Assembly: GCA_902628235.1 (NCBI GenBank)
Contig: CACOMD010000006.1
Location: 1-41,004, forward strand
DNA: 41,004 nucleotides
Reading direction: 5' to 3'
DNA from: an uncultured Prochlorococcus sp.
Lineage (GTDB): Bacteria; Cyanobacteriota; Cyanobacteriia; PCC-6307; Cyanobiaceae
The position numbers and the translations under genes were made by a program. Below the pieces are notes generated by a model. That model made no database searches. It was not told the origin of the DNA and worked only from the letters and a program-made list of their open reading frames with translations. Shown here piece after piece: positions 1-9,047 of the stretch. Numbering within the stretch: the stretch's first letter is position 1; the number at the start of each line of letters is the position of its first letter.

Positions 1-1
1 C

Positions 2-2896
2 TTATTGATAGAAGAACTATGGGAATCTGTTTTAAAAGCGGAATGCCCAGTTGAACAAGCTAATCGTTTAATTAAGTTGAAACATTTAAGTTATATAGAT
101 AATTCAAATATCACTAACCATAAAACTTTAAAAAATGAAATTGCTTCAATTGTTAATTCGATGGATCTAACCGAATCTATTTCAGCAGCTAGAGCTTTTT
201 CCTTATACTTCCAATTGGTGAATATATTAGAACAAAGAGAAGAGGAAGATCGTTATATTCAGAGCTTTACAAATCAAAGTACGGAATATTTAGAAGATAA
301 TCTTGATCCTTTTGCTCCTCCCTTAGCTCGACAAAATGCTCCAGTAACTTTTAAAGAATTATTTAATAGATTGAGAAATTTAAATGTTCCACCAGGAAGA
401 TTAGAGGATTTATTGCAAGAAATGGATATTCGATTAGTATTCACTGCTCATCCCACAGAAATTGTTAGGCATACCATAAGGCATAAACAAAGAAGGGTTG
501 CAAATTTACTTCAACAGATTCAATCAGATCAATATTTAACGAATGAAGAAATTAATTCGCTAAAACTTCAATTAAAAGAGGAAATTCGTCTTTGGTGGAG
601 AACAGATGAATTACATCAATTCAAACCATCTGTCTTAGATGAAGTTGATTATGCGTTGCATTATTTTCAGCAAGTACTTTTTAATGCAATGCCACAATTA
701 AGAAGAAGAATTTCATCAGCATTAGTTGAAAATTATCCAGATGTACAAGTTCCCTCGCAGTCTTTCTGTACGTTTGGATCTTGGGTCGGTTCTGATAGAG
801 ATGGTAATCCATCCGTAACACCAGAAATTACTTGGAGAACTGCATGCTATCAAAGGCAATTAATGTTAGAAAGATATATTACGGCAATTTCAAATCTAAG
901 AGATCAGTTAAGTGTATCAATGCAATGGAGTCAAGTAAGTCCCTCTCTTTTAGAATCTTTAGAAACTGATCGCGTCAAGTTTCCTGAAATATATGAAGCG
1001 AGGGCTACTAGATATAGATCTGAACCTTACAGATTAAAATTAAGTTATATGTTGGAAAAATTAAGATTAACCCAAGAACGAAATAATTTACTAGCTCAAA
1101 CAGGTTGGAAAGTTTCTTTAGAGAGTGAATCTGGATCAAAAGATAATGATTTTAATGATGAGCCTTTTTATAGATCTGTCGATGAATTTACTAATGATCT
1201 TGAATTAATTAAAAATAGTTTAATTACAACTGATTTAAGTTGTGAACCATTAAACATCCTATTAACTCAAGTTCATATTTTTGGTTTTTCTTTGGCAAGT
1301 TTAGATATTCGTCAGGAAAGTACTAGACATAGTGATGCATTAGAAGAATTAACAAACTTTCTAGCATTACCTACTTCATATGAAAATATGTCTGAGGAAG
1401 AAAAAACTACTTGGCTAATTAATGAATTAAAAACAAAACGCCCACTTATCCCAAACAATGCAAGTTGGTCGCAAAGTACAGAAGAGACATTTGCTGTATT
1501 TAAAATGGTTAAAAGGCTCCAGGAAGAATTTGGTAGTAGGATTTGCCACTCATATGTTATCTCGATGAGTCATAGTGTTTCTGACTTGTTGGAGGTTTTA
1601 CTTTTAGCAAAAGAGATGGGCCTTATAAATCAAGGATCAAATAAGTCTAATCTTCTTGTGGTCCCACTTTTTGAAACAGTAGAGGATCTTAAAAGAGCTC
1701 CAATGGTAATGGATCAATTGTTTAACTTAGAATTTTATCGATCATATCTTCCAAAAGTAGGAGATGGTAGTAAGCCACTACAGGAATTAATGCTTGGCTA
1801 TTCTGATAGTAATAAAGATTCTGGATTCTTATCCAGTAATTGGGAAATTCATAGAGCGCAAATCGCTTTACAAAATTTATCAAGTAACAACGAAATACTA
1901 TTAAGACTGTTTCATGGAAGAGGAGGGTCTGTTGGTAGAGGAGGTGGCCCAGCTTATCAAGCTATTTTGGCGCAGCCTAGTGGAACACTTTTGGGGAGAA
2001 TTAAAATAACAGAACAGGGAGAAGTTCTTGCTTCTAAATATAGTTTGCCAGAACTTGCTCTTTATAATTTAGAAACAGTAACTACTGCAGTCATACAAAA
2101 TAGTTTAGTCAATAATACTCTAGATGCTACTCCAGAATGGAATCAACTTATGAGTAGATTGGCTGATTCTTCAAGAGCCCACTATCGTGCTTTAGTGCAC
2201 GAAAATCCAGCATTATTGACTTTTTTTCAAGAAGTTACCCCTATAGAAGAAATTAGTAAATTACAAATCTCTAGTAGGCCTGCAAGGAGAAAGAAAGGAA
2301 GAAAAGACTTATCAAGCTTAAGAGCTATCCCATGGGTTTTTGGATGGACTCAAAGTAGATTTTTATTACCAAGCTGGTTTGGTGTCGGTACGGCTTTATC
2401 TAAGGAGTTAAGTTCAGATCCAAAGCAAATTGAATTATTGAGAATGTTACATCAAAGGTGGCCTTTTTTTAGGATGCTCATATCAAAAGTAGAAATGACT
2501 TTATCAAAAGTTGATCTTGAAGTCGCTAAGTATTATGTAGATACATTAGGCAGTGAAGAAAATTCTAAATCTTTTAATTTAATATTTGAGACTATTTCAA
2601 AGGAGTATGTGCTTACAAAAAATTTAATTCTTAAAATAACAGGTAAAAATTTTCTTTTGGAAACCGATAAGGATCTTCGTGCTTCTGTTGAATTAAGAAA
2701 TAAGACAATTATACCTCTAGGATTTTTACAGGTTTCATTGTTAAAAAGATTAAGGGATCAAAAAAGACAACCTCCAATTAGTGAATTTTTAAATGAGAGA
2801 ACTGATTCAACAAGAACTTACAGTCGAAGTGAGCTGCTGCGGGGTGCATTATTAACAATCAATGGAATAGCAGCTGGGATGAGAAATACAGGATAA
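2..2896 (+). CDS. ppc: Phosphoenolpyruvate carboxylase, 5' partial
   Basis: Adds bicarbonate to phosphoenolpyruvate to make oxaloacetate, the anaplerotic carbon entry of the incomplete cyanobacterial TCA cycle; cytoplasmic. Visible family motifs in order: TAHPTE near residue 147 (catalytic His), [22 protein letters not shown], the glycine-rich loop [13 protein letters not shown], and the C-terminal [11 protein letters not shown] that ends typical PEPC proteins. About 963 residues are visible and the frame is open to the window edge, so the real start lies upstream; the TTG at position 5 is only an internal codon. The next gene begins 3 bp after the stop, suggesting co-transcription. Confidence 0.97.
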   Translation, partial: LLIEELWESVLKAECPVEQANRLIKLKHLSYIDNSNITNHKTLKNEIASIVNSMDLTESISAARAFSLYFQLVNILEQREEEDRYIQSFTNQSTEYLEDNLDPFAPPLARQNAPVTFKELFNRLRNLNVPPGRLEDLLQEMDIRLVFTAHPTEIVRHTIRHKQRRVANLLQQIQSDQYLTNEEINSLKLQLKEEIRLWWRTDELHQFKPSVLDEVDYALHYFQQVLFNAMPQLRRRISSALVENYPDVQVPSQSFCTFGSWVGSDRDGNPSVTPEITWRTACYQRQLMLERYITAISNLRDQLSVSMQWSQVSPSLLESLETDRVKFPEIYEARATRYRSEPYRLKLSYMLEKLRLTQERNNLLAQTGWKVSLESESGSKDNDFNDEPFYRSVDEFTNDLELIKNSLITTDLSCEPLNILLTQVHIFGFSLASLDIRQESTRHSDALEELTNFLALPTSYENMSEEEKTTWLINELKTKRPLIPNNASWSQSTEETFAVFKMVKRLQEEFGSRICHSYVISMSHSVSDLLEVLLLAKEMGLINQGSNKSNLLVVPLFETVEDLKRAPMVMDQLFNLEFYRSYLPKVGDGSKPLQELMLGYSDSNKDSGFLSSNWEIHRAQIALQNLSSNNEILLRLFHGRGGSVGRGGGPAYQAILAQPSGTLLGRIKITEQGEVLASKYSLPELALYNLETVTTAVIQNSLVNNTLDATPEWNQLMSRLADSSRAHYRALVHENPALLTFFQEVTPIEEISKLQISSRPARRKKGRKDLSSLRAIPWVFGWTQSRFLLPSWFGVGTALSKELSSDPKQIELLRMLHQRWPFFRMLISKVEMTLSKVDLEVAKYYVDTLGSEENSKSFNLIFETISKEYVLTKNLILKITGKNFLLETDKDLRASVELRNKTIIPLGFLQVSLLKRLRDQKRQPPISEFLNERTDSTRTYSRSELLRGALLTINGIAAGMRNTG

Positions 2897-2899
2897 TCA

Positions 2900-3346
2900 T
2901 TGCAATATTTTTCAAAGAAAAAGTTAAATTTACCGGATGGATTTTTTATTAATTCCACGGAGATTCCACCTGCGAGATTAATTAATAATTTGCTTATTAG
3001 TTCTGGGAGTGACTTTTTTTCAAATGAAAAATTATATCAAGCAATAAAAACTAGTAATTTCTTTTTTGCTATTTGTAATGAAAATAAAAGGCAAGTTTTT
3101 GGATTCGTAAGGGTCACTTCGGATAAGGGTTTAAATGCTAATTTGTGGAATTTGTGTGCACAACCGGGCAAGAATCAAAAACTTTTTTATACGATTTTAT
3201 TAAGATTAACTTTAGAAAAAATTAATAGAGAAATGCCTGGTTGCAGTATTTCTGTCCAAGCACCACAGTCTTCTTTTGATAGTTTAGAAGAGATTGGGTT
3301 TGTTTTAGATCCGAATGGTATAAGGGTTATGGGTCTAAGGATTTAA
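2900..3346 (+). CDS. Small GNAT-like acetyltransferase family protein
   Basis: A 148-aa protein starting at TTG 2900, directly behind ppc, with no ATG available near the N-terminus. The middle part (FGFVRVTSDKG, then WNLCAQPG) looks like the beta4-alpha3 core of GNAT acetyltransferases. The C-terminal LEEIGFVLDPNGIRVMGL resembles the usual end, where a Gly-Phe follows the helix. Substrate is unknown. Tight linkage suggests an operon with ppc, but this says little about function because picocyanobacterial genes are packed closely. The family call rests on fold-like pattern only. Confidence 0.6.
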   Translation: MQYFSKKKLNLPDGFFINSTEIPPARLINNLLISSGSDFFSNEKLYQAIKTSNFFFAICNENKRQVFGFVRVTSDKGLNANLWNLCAQPGKNQKLFYTILLRLTLEKINREMPGCSISVQAPQSSFDSLEEIGFVLDPNGIRVMGLRI

Positions 3347-3352
3347 ATATAA

Positions 3353-3426
3353 CGAGCATGGAGGGACTTGAACCCCCGACTCTCAGAACCGGAATCTGAT
3401 GCTCTATCCAACTGAGCTACATGCCC
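3353..3426 (-). tRNA. tRNA-Arg (anticodon CCG)
   Basis: Read on the minus strand, the acceptor arm GGGCATG pairs with CATGCTC (one G-U). The D arm GCTC/GAGC, anticodon stem TCAGA/TCTGA with loop TTCCGGT (anticodon CCG), and T arm GGGGG-TTCAAGT-CCCTC-type all fold. Discriminator base is G and CCA is not encoded. It lies in the 240-bp gap between the GNAT-like gene and recF, opposite to both. Confidence 0.95.
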
Positions 3427-3504
3427 ATATTTTTCAATTTATACTAAGGATAATCTAAATTTAAATAAAATAGCTAATTTAAAATATGTATAGCTAAGAA
3501 AAAA

Positions 3505-4596
3505 ATTTTTTTAAATCACTTAAAAATTAAAAATTTCCGGAATCATAAAAGTTTTGTTCTGAATTTTAAGGGAAGCAAATCTATATTTTTGGGCTCTAAT
3601 GGTGTTGGGAAGTCTAATCTGCTTGAGTCAGTAGAGTTCTTAAGTCAATTAAAATCTTTTAGGGCTGTTAATGATAAAGATTTAATCAATTATGATGAAG
3701 GCAAATCAATAATATCAGCAGAAATTGATTTCAATCACAATATAAAAATCGAAATATCAAGGCAAGGATCAAAAAAAGTTTATGTAAATGATTGTCTTTT
3801 GAAAAAACAGAGTCTGGTTAAAAATTATTTAAGAAGTGTGTGCTTTAGTTCAAATGATATAAATATTATTAAGAGTGAACCCAATTTTAGACGAATATGG
3901 CTTGACAAGGTTATTGCTCAACTTGAACCTGTTTATGTTGAGTTATTAGGGCGTTATAATAAGTTGCTTAAACAAAGAAGTCATTATTGGCGTTCAAATA
4001 TCTCAAAGGAGCATTCATCTTCAACATTAATTGATAGCTATGATTCTCAAATTGCACAAATAGGTACAAGAATTTTCAGAAGAAGAAATAGAGCTTTAAG
4101 AAAACTTCAACCTTTTATAGAATTTTGGCACAGCCATCTTAGTAAATCCAAAGAAAAGATTGGGATAAGATTTATTTCGACAATACATTCTATAGATAAT
4201 GATAATGATGATGAGAGTAAAATCATGCATTTATTTACTGAAAAATTGATAGCTCAACGTAATTTAGAAGAATTGACTGGTAAATGCTCAGTGGGCCCTC
4301 ATCGTGATGATATTGAATTTTATATTAATAATGCATCTGTTAAAAAATTTGGATCTTCTGGTCAACAAAGGACATTAACCTTGGCATTGAAAATGGCTGA
4401 ACTTGATTTGCTAAGAAAAACTGTAAATGTTGATCCAATATTAATTTTGGATGATGTGCTTGCTGAATTAGATATTGTAAGACAAAATTTATTATTAAAT
4501 GCGGTAGGTACAGATAGCCAATGTTTAATTAGTGCAACCCATTTAAATAAATTTCATAAAAGTTTTGTTGGGGATTCTCAAATTATTTATTTATAA
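3505..4596 (+). CDS. recF: DNA replication/repair protein RecF, apparent ATT start
   Basis: RecF is an ABC/SMC-type ATPase that helps load RecA at single-strand gaps through RecFOR. Walker A GSNGVGKS, signature region FGSSGQQRTLTLALK and Walker B LILDDVLAELD are all present. The first standard start (TTG 3589) would place Walker A at residue 2 and delete the conserved first strands. The in-frame upstream codons encode FLNHLKIKNFRNHKSF, the normal RecF N-terminus, but contain no ATG, GTG or TTG back to the stop at 3475. ATT at 3505 gives a 363-aa protein of normal size, so I set the start there as inference. Family identity is certain; the start is not. Confidence 0.9.
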   Translation: MFLNHLKIKNFRNHKSFVLNFKGSKSIFLGSNGVGKSNLLESVEFLSQLKSFRAVNDKDLINYDEGKSIISAEIDFNHNIKIEISRQGSKKVYVNDCLLKKQSLVKNYLRSVCFSSNDINIIKSEPNFRRIWLDKVIAQLEPVYVELLGRYNKLLKQRSHYWRSNISKEHSSSTLIDSYDSQIAQIGTRIFRRRNRALRKLQPFIEFWHSHLSKSKEKIGIRFISTIHSIDNDNDDESKIMHLFTEKLIAQRNLEELTGKCSVGPHRDDIEFYINNASVKKFGSSGQQRTLTLALKMAELDLLRKTVNVDPILILDDVLAELDIVRQNLLLNAVGTDSQCLISATHLNKFHKSFVGDSQIIYL

Positions 4597-4650
4597 ATTT
4601 TAAAAATTACCAATATTTAGCTAATCTATTATTCTCTAAAATATATTTGA

Positions 4651-5097
4651 ATGATGGATGTTTCGAAACAAGAAAAAGAAATTAATATTCACTCTGAACA
4701 TCAAAGCGATAATTTATGTGATTTCCAGGGTAACCATCTTCTGTTGGAGCTGTATGGATGTAATAAAGAAAAATTGAATGATGAATTATATCTTCGTTGC
4801 CAGTTAAATAGTGCTGCGAAATTAGCGAAAGCTTCAATTCTTAACATTGTGAGTAATAAATTTGAACCATTTGGGGTGACAGCTATAGCTCTTCTTGCTG
4901 AATCTCATTTATCGATTCATACTTGGCCTGAATCCTATTACTCTGCGATTGATATTTTTACATGTGGAAGAAATATGAAGCCAAAATTAGCGAGTCAGTT
5001 TTTAATTGAAAGTCTAGAAGCTTCAAATTATCTCTTGAAAACTATCGTTCGGGATTATCCATCGTATATAAAAGATCAAATAAGAGAGCCTACTTAG
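4651..5097 (+). CDS. speD: S-adenosylmethionine decarboxylase proenzyme
   Basis: Makes decarboxylated SAM, the aminopropyl donor for spermidine synthesis. The protein self-cleaves between Glu84 and Ser85 (LLAESHLSIHTWPE) to make the pyruvoyl cofactor. His90 and Cys105 (IFTCG) sit at the same +5 and +20 offsets as His68 and Cys83 relative to Ser63 in the Thermotoga enzyme. At 148 aa it is the short prokaryotic type, with about 20 extra N-terminal residues. Two ATGs occur in a row at 4651 and 4654; either could be used. It is convergent with the LarE gene, with a 5-bp gap. Confidence 0.95.
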   Translation: MMDVSKQEKEINIHSEHQSDNLCDFQGNHLLLELYGCNKEKLNDELYLRCQLNSAAKLAKASILNIVSNKFEPFGVTAIALLAESHLSIHTWPESYYSAIDIFTCGRNMKPKLASQFLIESLEASNYLLKTIVRDYPSYIKDQIREPT

Positions 5098-5102
5098 TAT
5101 TT

Positions 5103-5927
5103 TTATCTATTAAGTTTTCCACTTATTAAACCTTCTAAGTCAAGACTTACACTCTTAAAACCTATGTTAAAAAAAAAGTTAAGTAATTCCTCTCTTCTAT
5201 AAGTTCTTATGAACTTTTGAATTTGATCACAAGGAATTTCTATCCGTGCAGATGTTCCTTGGCATCTAACTCGCACATCTTTTATTCCAACTCTTCTAAT
5301 ATATTCTTCAGCCTTTTCTATCATTTTTAATCTAGAATCTGTGATTTCGACACCATATGGGAATCTTGAAGATAAACAAGGTTGTGCAGGTTTGTCCCAC
5401 CACGGTAAACCAAGAGATTTTGAGATGTCTCTAATATCTTGTTTGGAGAATTCAAATATGGCTAAAGGGGATATCACTCCCGCTTCTTGGGCTGCTTTTA
5501 TCCCTGGCCTAAAATCGCCTAAGTCATCAAAATTTACGCCATCAATTACATTTTTATAATTTAATTTTTTAGATAAGAAAGTTGTATGTTTGTGTAATTC
5601 TTTTTTACATGCAAAACATCTATCTTTAGGATTCATACGGTACGATTTTTCTTCCAATTCAAATGTATTTATTTCTAGATGTTTAATCCCTATCCATTTT
5701 GCCTGAGCTCTTGCCTCATTGAGAAGTTTACTCGCTAGTGCAGGTGATACACCAGTTATTGCAACCGCATTTTTATCCAGTTGCTCATAGGCAATTGTAG
5801 CTATTAGAGCACTGTCGACCCCTCCTGAATAGGCGATACATGCACTTTTAAGATTACTGATAAACTCTCGTAGATGATTAAGCTTAATAATTTGGTTCTC
5901 AGAAATAAAATCCAGCTGATTAAACAT
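5103..5927 (-). CDS. larE: LarE-type ATP-dependent sulfur transferase (PP-loop)
   Basis: PP-loop ATP pyrophosphatase with SGGVDS at residues 34-39. The LarE-specific segment WDKPAQPCLSSRFPYG places Cys184 at the sulfur-donor position known from the Lactobacillus enzyme. A CxxC pair (Cys104, Cys107 in DRCFACK) is also present; together with Cys184 it could hold a [4Fe-4S] cluster, as described for three-cysteine LarE proteins. LarE normally helps make the nickel pincer cofactor, but no larB or larC is in view, so the acceptor here may differ. It is divergent from the CobO-like gene over about 100 bp. Confidence 0.82.
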   Translation of the reverse strand: MFNQLDFISENQIIKLNHLREFISNLKSACIAYSGGVDSALIATIAYEQLDKNAVAITGVSPALASKLLNEARAQAKWIGIKHLEINTFELEEKSYRMNPKDRCFACKKELHKHTTFLSKKLNYKNVIDGVNFDDLGDFRPGIKAAQEAGVISPLAIFEFSKQDIRDISKSLGLPWWDKPAQPCLSSRFPYGVEITDSRLKMIEKAEEYIRRVGIKDVRVRCQGTSARIEIPCDQIQKFIRTYRREELLNFFFNIGFKSVSLDLEGLISGKLNR

Positions 5928-6027
5928 GCTTAGGAAAATTCTTGATTTATTAGTTTTAAATTTATTATTAAATTTTTAATAACTAACCTAACTATAACCT
6001 AGATTAGACAATATATTTTTATTTTTA

Positions 6028-7185
6028 TTGTCAAACTCAAGTAAAAATTCAGGAATTGGTATCGTTACTGCAACAGTTCGCCAAGAAAGGTCTCAGGGAC
6101 AATTACATATTTATGATGGTGAAGGTAAAGGTAAAAGTCAGGCTGCCCTAGGTGTAGTTCTTCGAACAATTGGTCTTGGGATATGTGAGAAGAAACAAAC
6201 AAGAGTTCTACTTCTTAGGTTTCTCAAGGGGCCAGGAAGAGATTATGCTGAAGATGCAGCAATTGATGCTTTGCAGAGAGGATTTCCACATCTGATAGAT
6301 CATGTAAGAACTGGTCGATCAGAATTTTTTAGTGAACAAGAGGTGACAAGATTTGATAAGGATGAAGCTGAGAGGGGATGGAATATTGCTAAGGGTGCTA
6401 TTGCGAGCTCTCTTTATTCTGTCTTGGTTTTAGATGAATTAAATCCTGTTCTTGATCTTGGCCTGTTAAATATTGATGATGTTGTGAAGACTATTGGATC
6501 TCGGCCTAATGGATTGGAGATTATTGTTACGGGAAGAGCTGCACCTTCTTCTTTGATAAGCATTTCTCAACTTCACTCAGAGATGAGGCCACGTATTAAA
6601 GCTGAGAAAATTGATTTGGAAGATAAATTTAACATCGGAGGAATAGAAGTTTACACTGGTGAAGGTAAAGGCAAGTCGACTAGTGCTTTAGGTAAGGCTT
6701 TGCAAGCTATAGGTAAAGGTATCTCTCAAGATAAAAGCCATAGAGTTTTGATTTTACAATGGTTGAAAGGTGGGTCTGGATATACTGAAGATGCTGCAAT
6801 AGCTGCATTAAAAGAGAGTTACCCTCATTTAGTTGATCATCTAAGGTCTGGTAGAGATGCAATAGTCTGGAGGGGGCAACAGCAGCCCATTGACTATGTA
6901 GAGGCTGAGAGAGCATGGGAGATAGCTAAAGCAGCAATATTAAGTGGAATCTATAAGACAATAATTTTAGATGAAATAAATCCAACTGTTGATTTAGAAT
7001 TATTACCAGTGGAATCTATTCATCAAACTCTATTAAAAAAACCTTCAGAAACAGAAGTGATTTTAACTGGAAGATGCAAAAATGAACCTTCCTATTTTCA
7101 ATTGGCTAATGTTTATTCCGAGATGGTTTGTCACAAGCATTATGCAAATGTTGGAGTAGATTTAAAAAGAGGTGTTGACTATTAA
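6028..7185 (+). CDS. Tandem CobO/CobA-like ATP:corrinoid adenosyltransferase-family protein
   Basis: A 385-aa protein made of two homologous halves of about 190 residues. Each has a P-loop (YDGEGKGKSQAALG and YTGEGKGKSTSALG), an LKG segment, an insert EDAAI-AL-PHL-DH-R(T/S)GR, a Walker B-like LDE(L/I)NP, and a VTGR or LTGR segment as in CobO. CobO adenosylates corrinoids in cobalamin synthesis and is usually a single domain of about 200 aa. Both halves keep the P-loop but have NP where CobO usually has NYA, so the reaction is not certain. It starts at TTG (no ATG in frame) and overlaps the next, convergent gene by 4 bp. Confidence 0.8.
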   Translation: MSNSSKNSGIGIVTATVRQERSQGQLHIYDGEGKGKSQAALGVVLRTIGLGICEKKQTRVLLLRFLKGPGRDYAEDAAIDALQRGFPHLIDHVRTGRSEFFSEQEVTRFDKDEAERGWNIAKGAIASSLYSVLVLDELNPVLDLGLLNIDDVVKTIGSRPNGLEIIVTGRAAPSSLISISQLHSEMRPRIKAEKIDLEDKFNIGGIEVYTGEGKGKSTSALGKALQAIGKGISQDKSHRVLILQWLKGGSGYTEDAAIAALKESYPHLVDHLRSGRDAIVWRGQQQPIDYVEAERAWEIAKAAILSGIYKTIILDEINPTVDLELLPVESIHQTLLKKPSETEVILTGRCKNEPSYFQLANVYSEMVCHKHYANVGVDLKRGVDY

Positions 7186-8327
7186 TTAAGTTTATTTATA
7201 TTTCCTATTCTCTCAATTCCTCCCTCAATGGAAATTGTATCAATTCTTTCTTGAAATAATATTTTGGATGCTATTTCTGATCTAATTCCTTTTTGACATA
7301 AGGTATAAACTTTTTTACCAACAGATTGCTTTTTAATAAATTCAATTGAGTTTTTTTCTTTTATTAAACTTAGAGGAATAGATATGGAGCCTTTAATTGA
7401 GAACTTTTGAAATTCGTCCTTTTCTCTCACATCAAAAATAATTATTTCATTTAAATTTGTTTGATATATTTTCTTAAATGCAATATGGCTAATTCTTTTT
7501 ATTTTTTCACAATTTATTTCAGATTGATAATCTTTTATATTTGTTTTTAGATCATTAATTTTTTTTGCATTTTTAGATATTTTCAAATTCAATTTTCTCA
7601 TACTATTCTCGAGGAGATTAAATATTAAAATTTTGCCGTCTAAAACCTTTCCTTTTTTGATTATTATTTTAATTATCTCATTAGCTTGTAAGATTCCAAT
7701 TATGCCAGGAGATATTCCAATGACACCATAATCAGTACAACTTGGGATTAGACCTTGCTCAGGTGGCTTTGGCAACAAATCTCTAAAATTAGGACTATTT
7801 TTCTTAAGGTTAAATACGGTAACTTGCCCCTCAAATCCTTGCACTGAGCCATAAATTAGTGGTTTATTCAGAATTAAGCATGCATCATTAATAAGATATC
7901 TTGTCCCAAAATTATCTGAACAATCGCAAATAATATCAAATTGACTAAGTATATCAATGGCATTTTTATTATTTATTCTTGTAGTAAAAGTTTTAACTTT
8001 ACAATTAGGATTAAGCTCTTTAATTCTTCTTTCAGCAGAATCTGTTTTATAGTTTCCTATCTCAGAATTATTATGAATTACTTGTCTTTGCAAGTTGGAG
8101 ATCTCAACTTTATCATTATCGGCAATTCCAATTTTTCCAATCCCTGCAGCAGCAGTGTATATTATCGCTGATGATCCAAGACCTCCAGCGCCAATAAAAA
8201 TCACAGAACTATTTTTTAACCTTATTTGTCCTTCTTCACCAAAGCCTTCTAATGAAAGGTGTCTTTTATATCTTGCTCTTTCATCACTACTTAAAACATC
8301 ATCATTATTATTTGTCGACAATTGCAT
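7182..8327 (-). CDS. moeB: E1-like sulfur-carrier adenylyltransferase with rhodanese domain (MoeB/ThiF type)
   Basis: N-terminal E1-like domain: RHLSLEGFGEEGQ, nucleotide loop GAGGLGS at 46-52, DCSDN near 135-139, and GLIPSCTDYGV with the conserved Cys197. The C-terminal rhodanese domain (about 285-378) has DVRE and the active loop CQKGIRS with Cys344. Such proteins adenylate the C-terminus of MoaD- or ThiS-like carriers and load sulfur. The two CxxC pairs that bind zinc in MoeB and ThiF are missing: the first is NFRD around 180-183, and the second is absent after residue 243. It could serve molybdopterin, thiamine or thiouridine synthesis; context does not decide. Confidence 0.85.
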   Translation of the reverse strand: MQLSTNNNDDVLSSDERARYKRHLSLEGFGEEGQIRLKNSSVIFIGAGGLGSSAIIYTAAAGIGKIGIADNDKVEISNLQRQVIHNNSEIGNYKTDSAERRIKELNPNCKVKTFTTRINNKNAIDILSQFDIICDCSDNFGTRYLINDACLILNKPLIYGSVQGFEGQVTVFNLKKNSPNFRDLLPKPPEQGLIPSCTDYGVIGISPGIIGILQANEIIKIIIKKGKVLDGKILIFNLLENSMRKLNLKISKNAKKINDLKTNIKDYQSEINCEKIKRISHIAFKKIYQTNLNEIIIFDVREKDEFQKFSIKGSISIPLSLIKEKNSIEFIKKQSVGKKVYTLCQKGIRSEIASKILFQERIDTISIEGGIERIGNINKLN

Positions 8328-8340
8328 TATGAATTTCTAA

Positions 8341-8675
8341 ATAATATAAAATTATTCTATTGCATCTTTAACCACAAGCTAATGAAATATCATTTAGGAA
8401 TTAATTGAAATTAGAGTTTATTAAAAATTTTCAGTAAATTGATTTATTTATAGAAATAAATTTTCAAGAGTAATTTTCACTTTTATTATGAAAAGGTGAT
8501 CGAAATGTGAAGTTTTTGTAAATCCTTTTAATTAGCGAAATTCTTGAAAAGACAATCTGTAATTGACATTTAGCTTAAATGAAATGTTTCGGTTCGGAAT
8601 TATCTACAACAAATAGGTAGTCAACTGTCAAATTTTCCGATACTGTCTGGTTCATATAACGTGATTACTGAATTC
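8341..8675. other. Non-coding gap of about 335 bp
   Basis: Very AT-rich spacer between the divergent MoeB-like and CAAD genes. I see no open frame of note and no tRNA. It holds one AT-only inverted repeat (ATTTATTT/AAATAAAT, 8442-8461) and a perfect TTGACA at 8563-8568, but no convincing -10 box at 16-18 bp from it. It probably carries the promoters of both flanking genes. Confidence 0.6.
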
Positions 8676-9041
8676 ATGAGTGATAACACTCCTGAGTCAA
8701 ATCAAGACTCTGCCACCGATACTAATTCTGAAACAAAAAGTATTTCAGATAAATATTCCGATGCTATGGGAAAAATTAACGAAACGATTGGAAACGTTGA
8801 TTGGACCCAAATGGGTAAGTATGGTAAAGCAGCAGGAATTATAGCTGTTGTTGTAATAGCTCAAATAATAATCAAGGTTATTATTGATACTATTAATTTT
8901 TTCCCAATACTTCCTGGTCTGCTTGAACTTTTAGGAGTAATTGTTGTAGGCCAATGGAGTTGGCAAAATCTTCGTACAAGTGAAAATAGAGAAGCTGTTT
9001 TAGATAAACTGCAAAGTATTAAAAAAACATACCTAGGATGA
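8676..9041 (+). CDS. CAAD-domain membrane protein
   Basis: A short, acidic, Ser/Thr/Asn-rich N-terminus (about 40 residues) is followed by the CAAD domain. Two hydrophobic helices, one around AAGIIAVVVIAQIIIKVII and one around LPGLLELLGVIVVG, precede the typical GQWSWQNLRTSENREAVLDKL tail. CAAD (cyanobacterial aminoacyl-tRNA synthetase appended domain) anchors proteins in thylakoid membranes; stand-alone forms like this resemble plant CURT1 proteins that bend thylakoids. I chose ATG 8676; a GTG at 8661 would add five residues. Confidence 0.85.
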   Translation: MSDNTPESNQDSATDTNSETKSISDKYSDAMGKINETIGNVDWTQMGKYGKAAGIIAVVVIAQIIIKVIIDTINFFPILPGLLELLGVIVVGQWSWQNLRTSENREAVLDKLQSIKKTYLG

Positions 9042-9047
9042 ACTTCT

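Noticed and set aside
8442..8461. Inverted repeat ATTTATTT/AAATAAAT before the CAAD gene
   Set aside because: Made almost only of A and T, with no T-run; such repeats are expected by chance in DNA of this composition.
8563..8568. TTGACA as a -35 box for the CAAD gene
   Set aside because: No good -10 box at 16-18 bp; kept only as a note on the gap.
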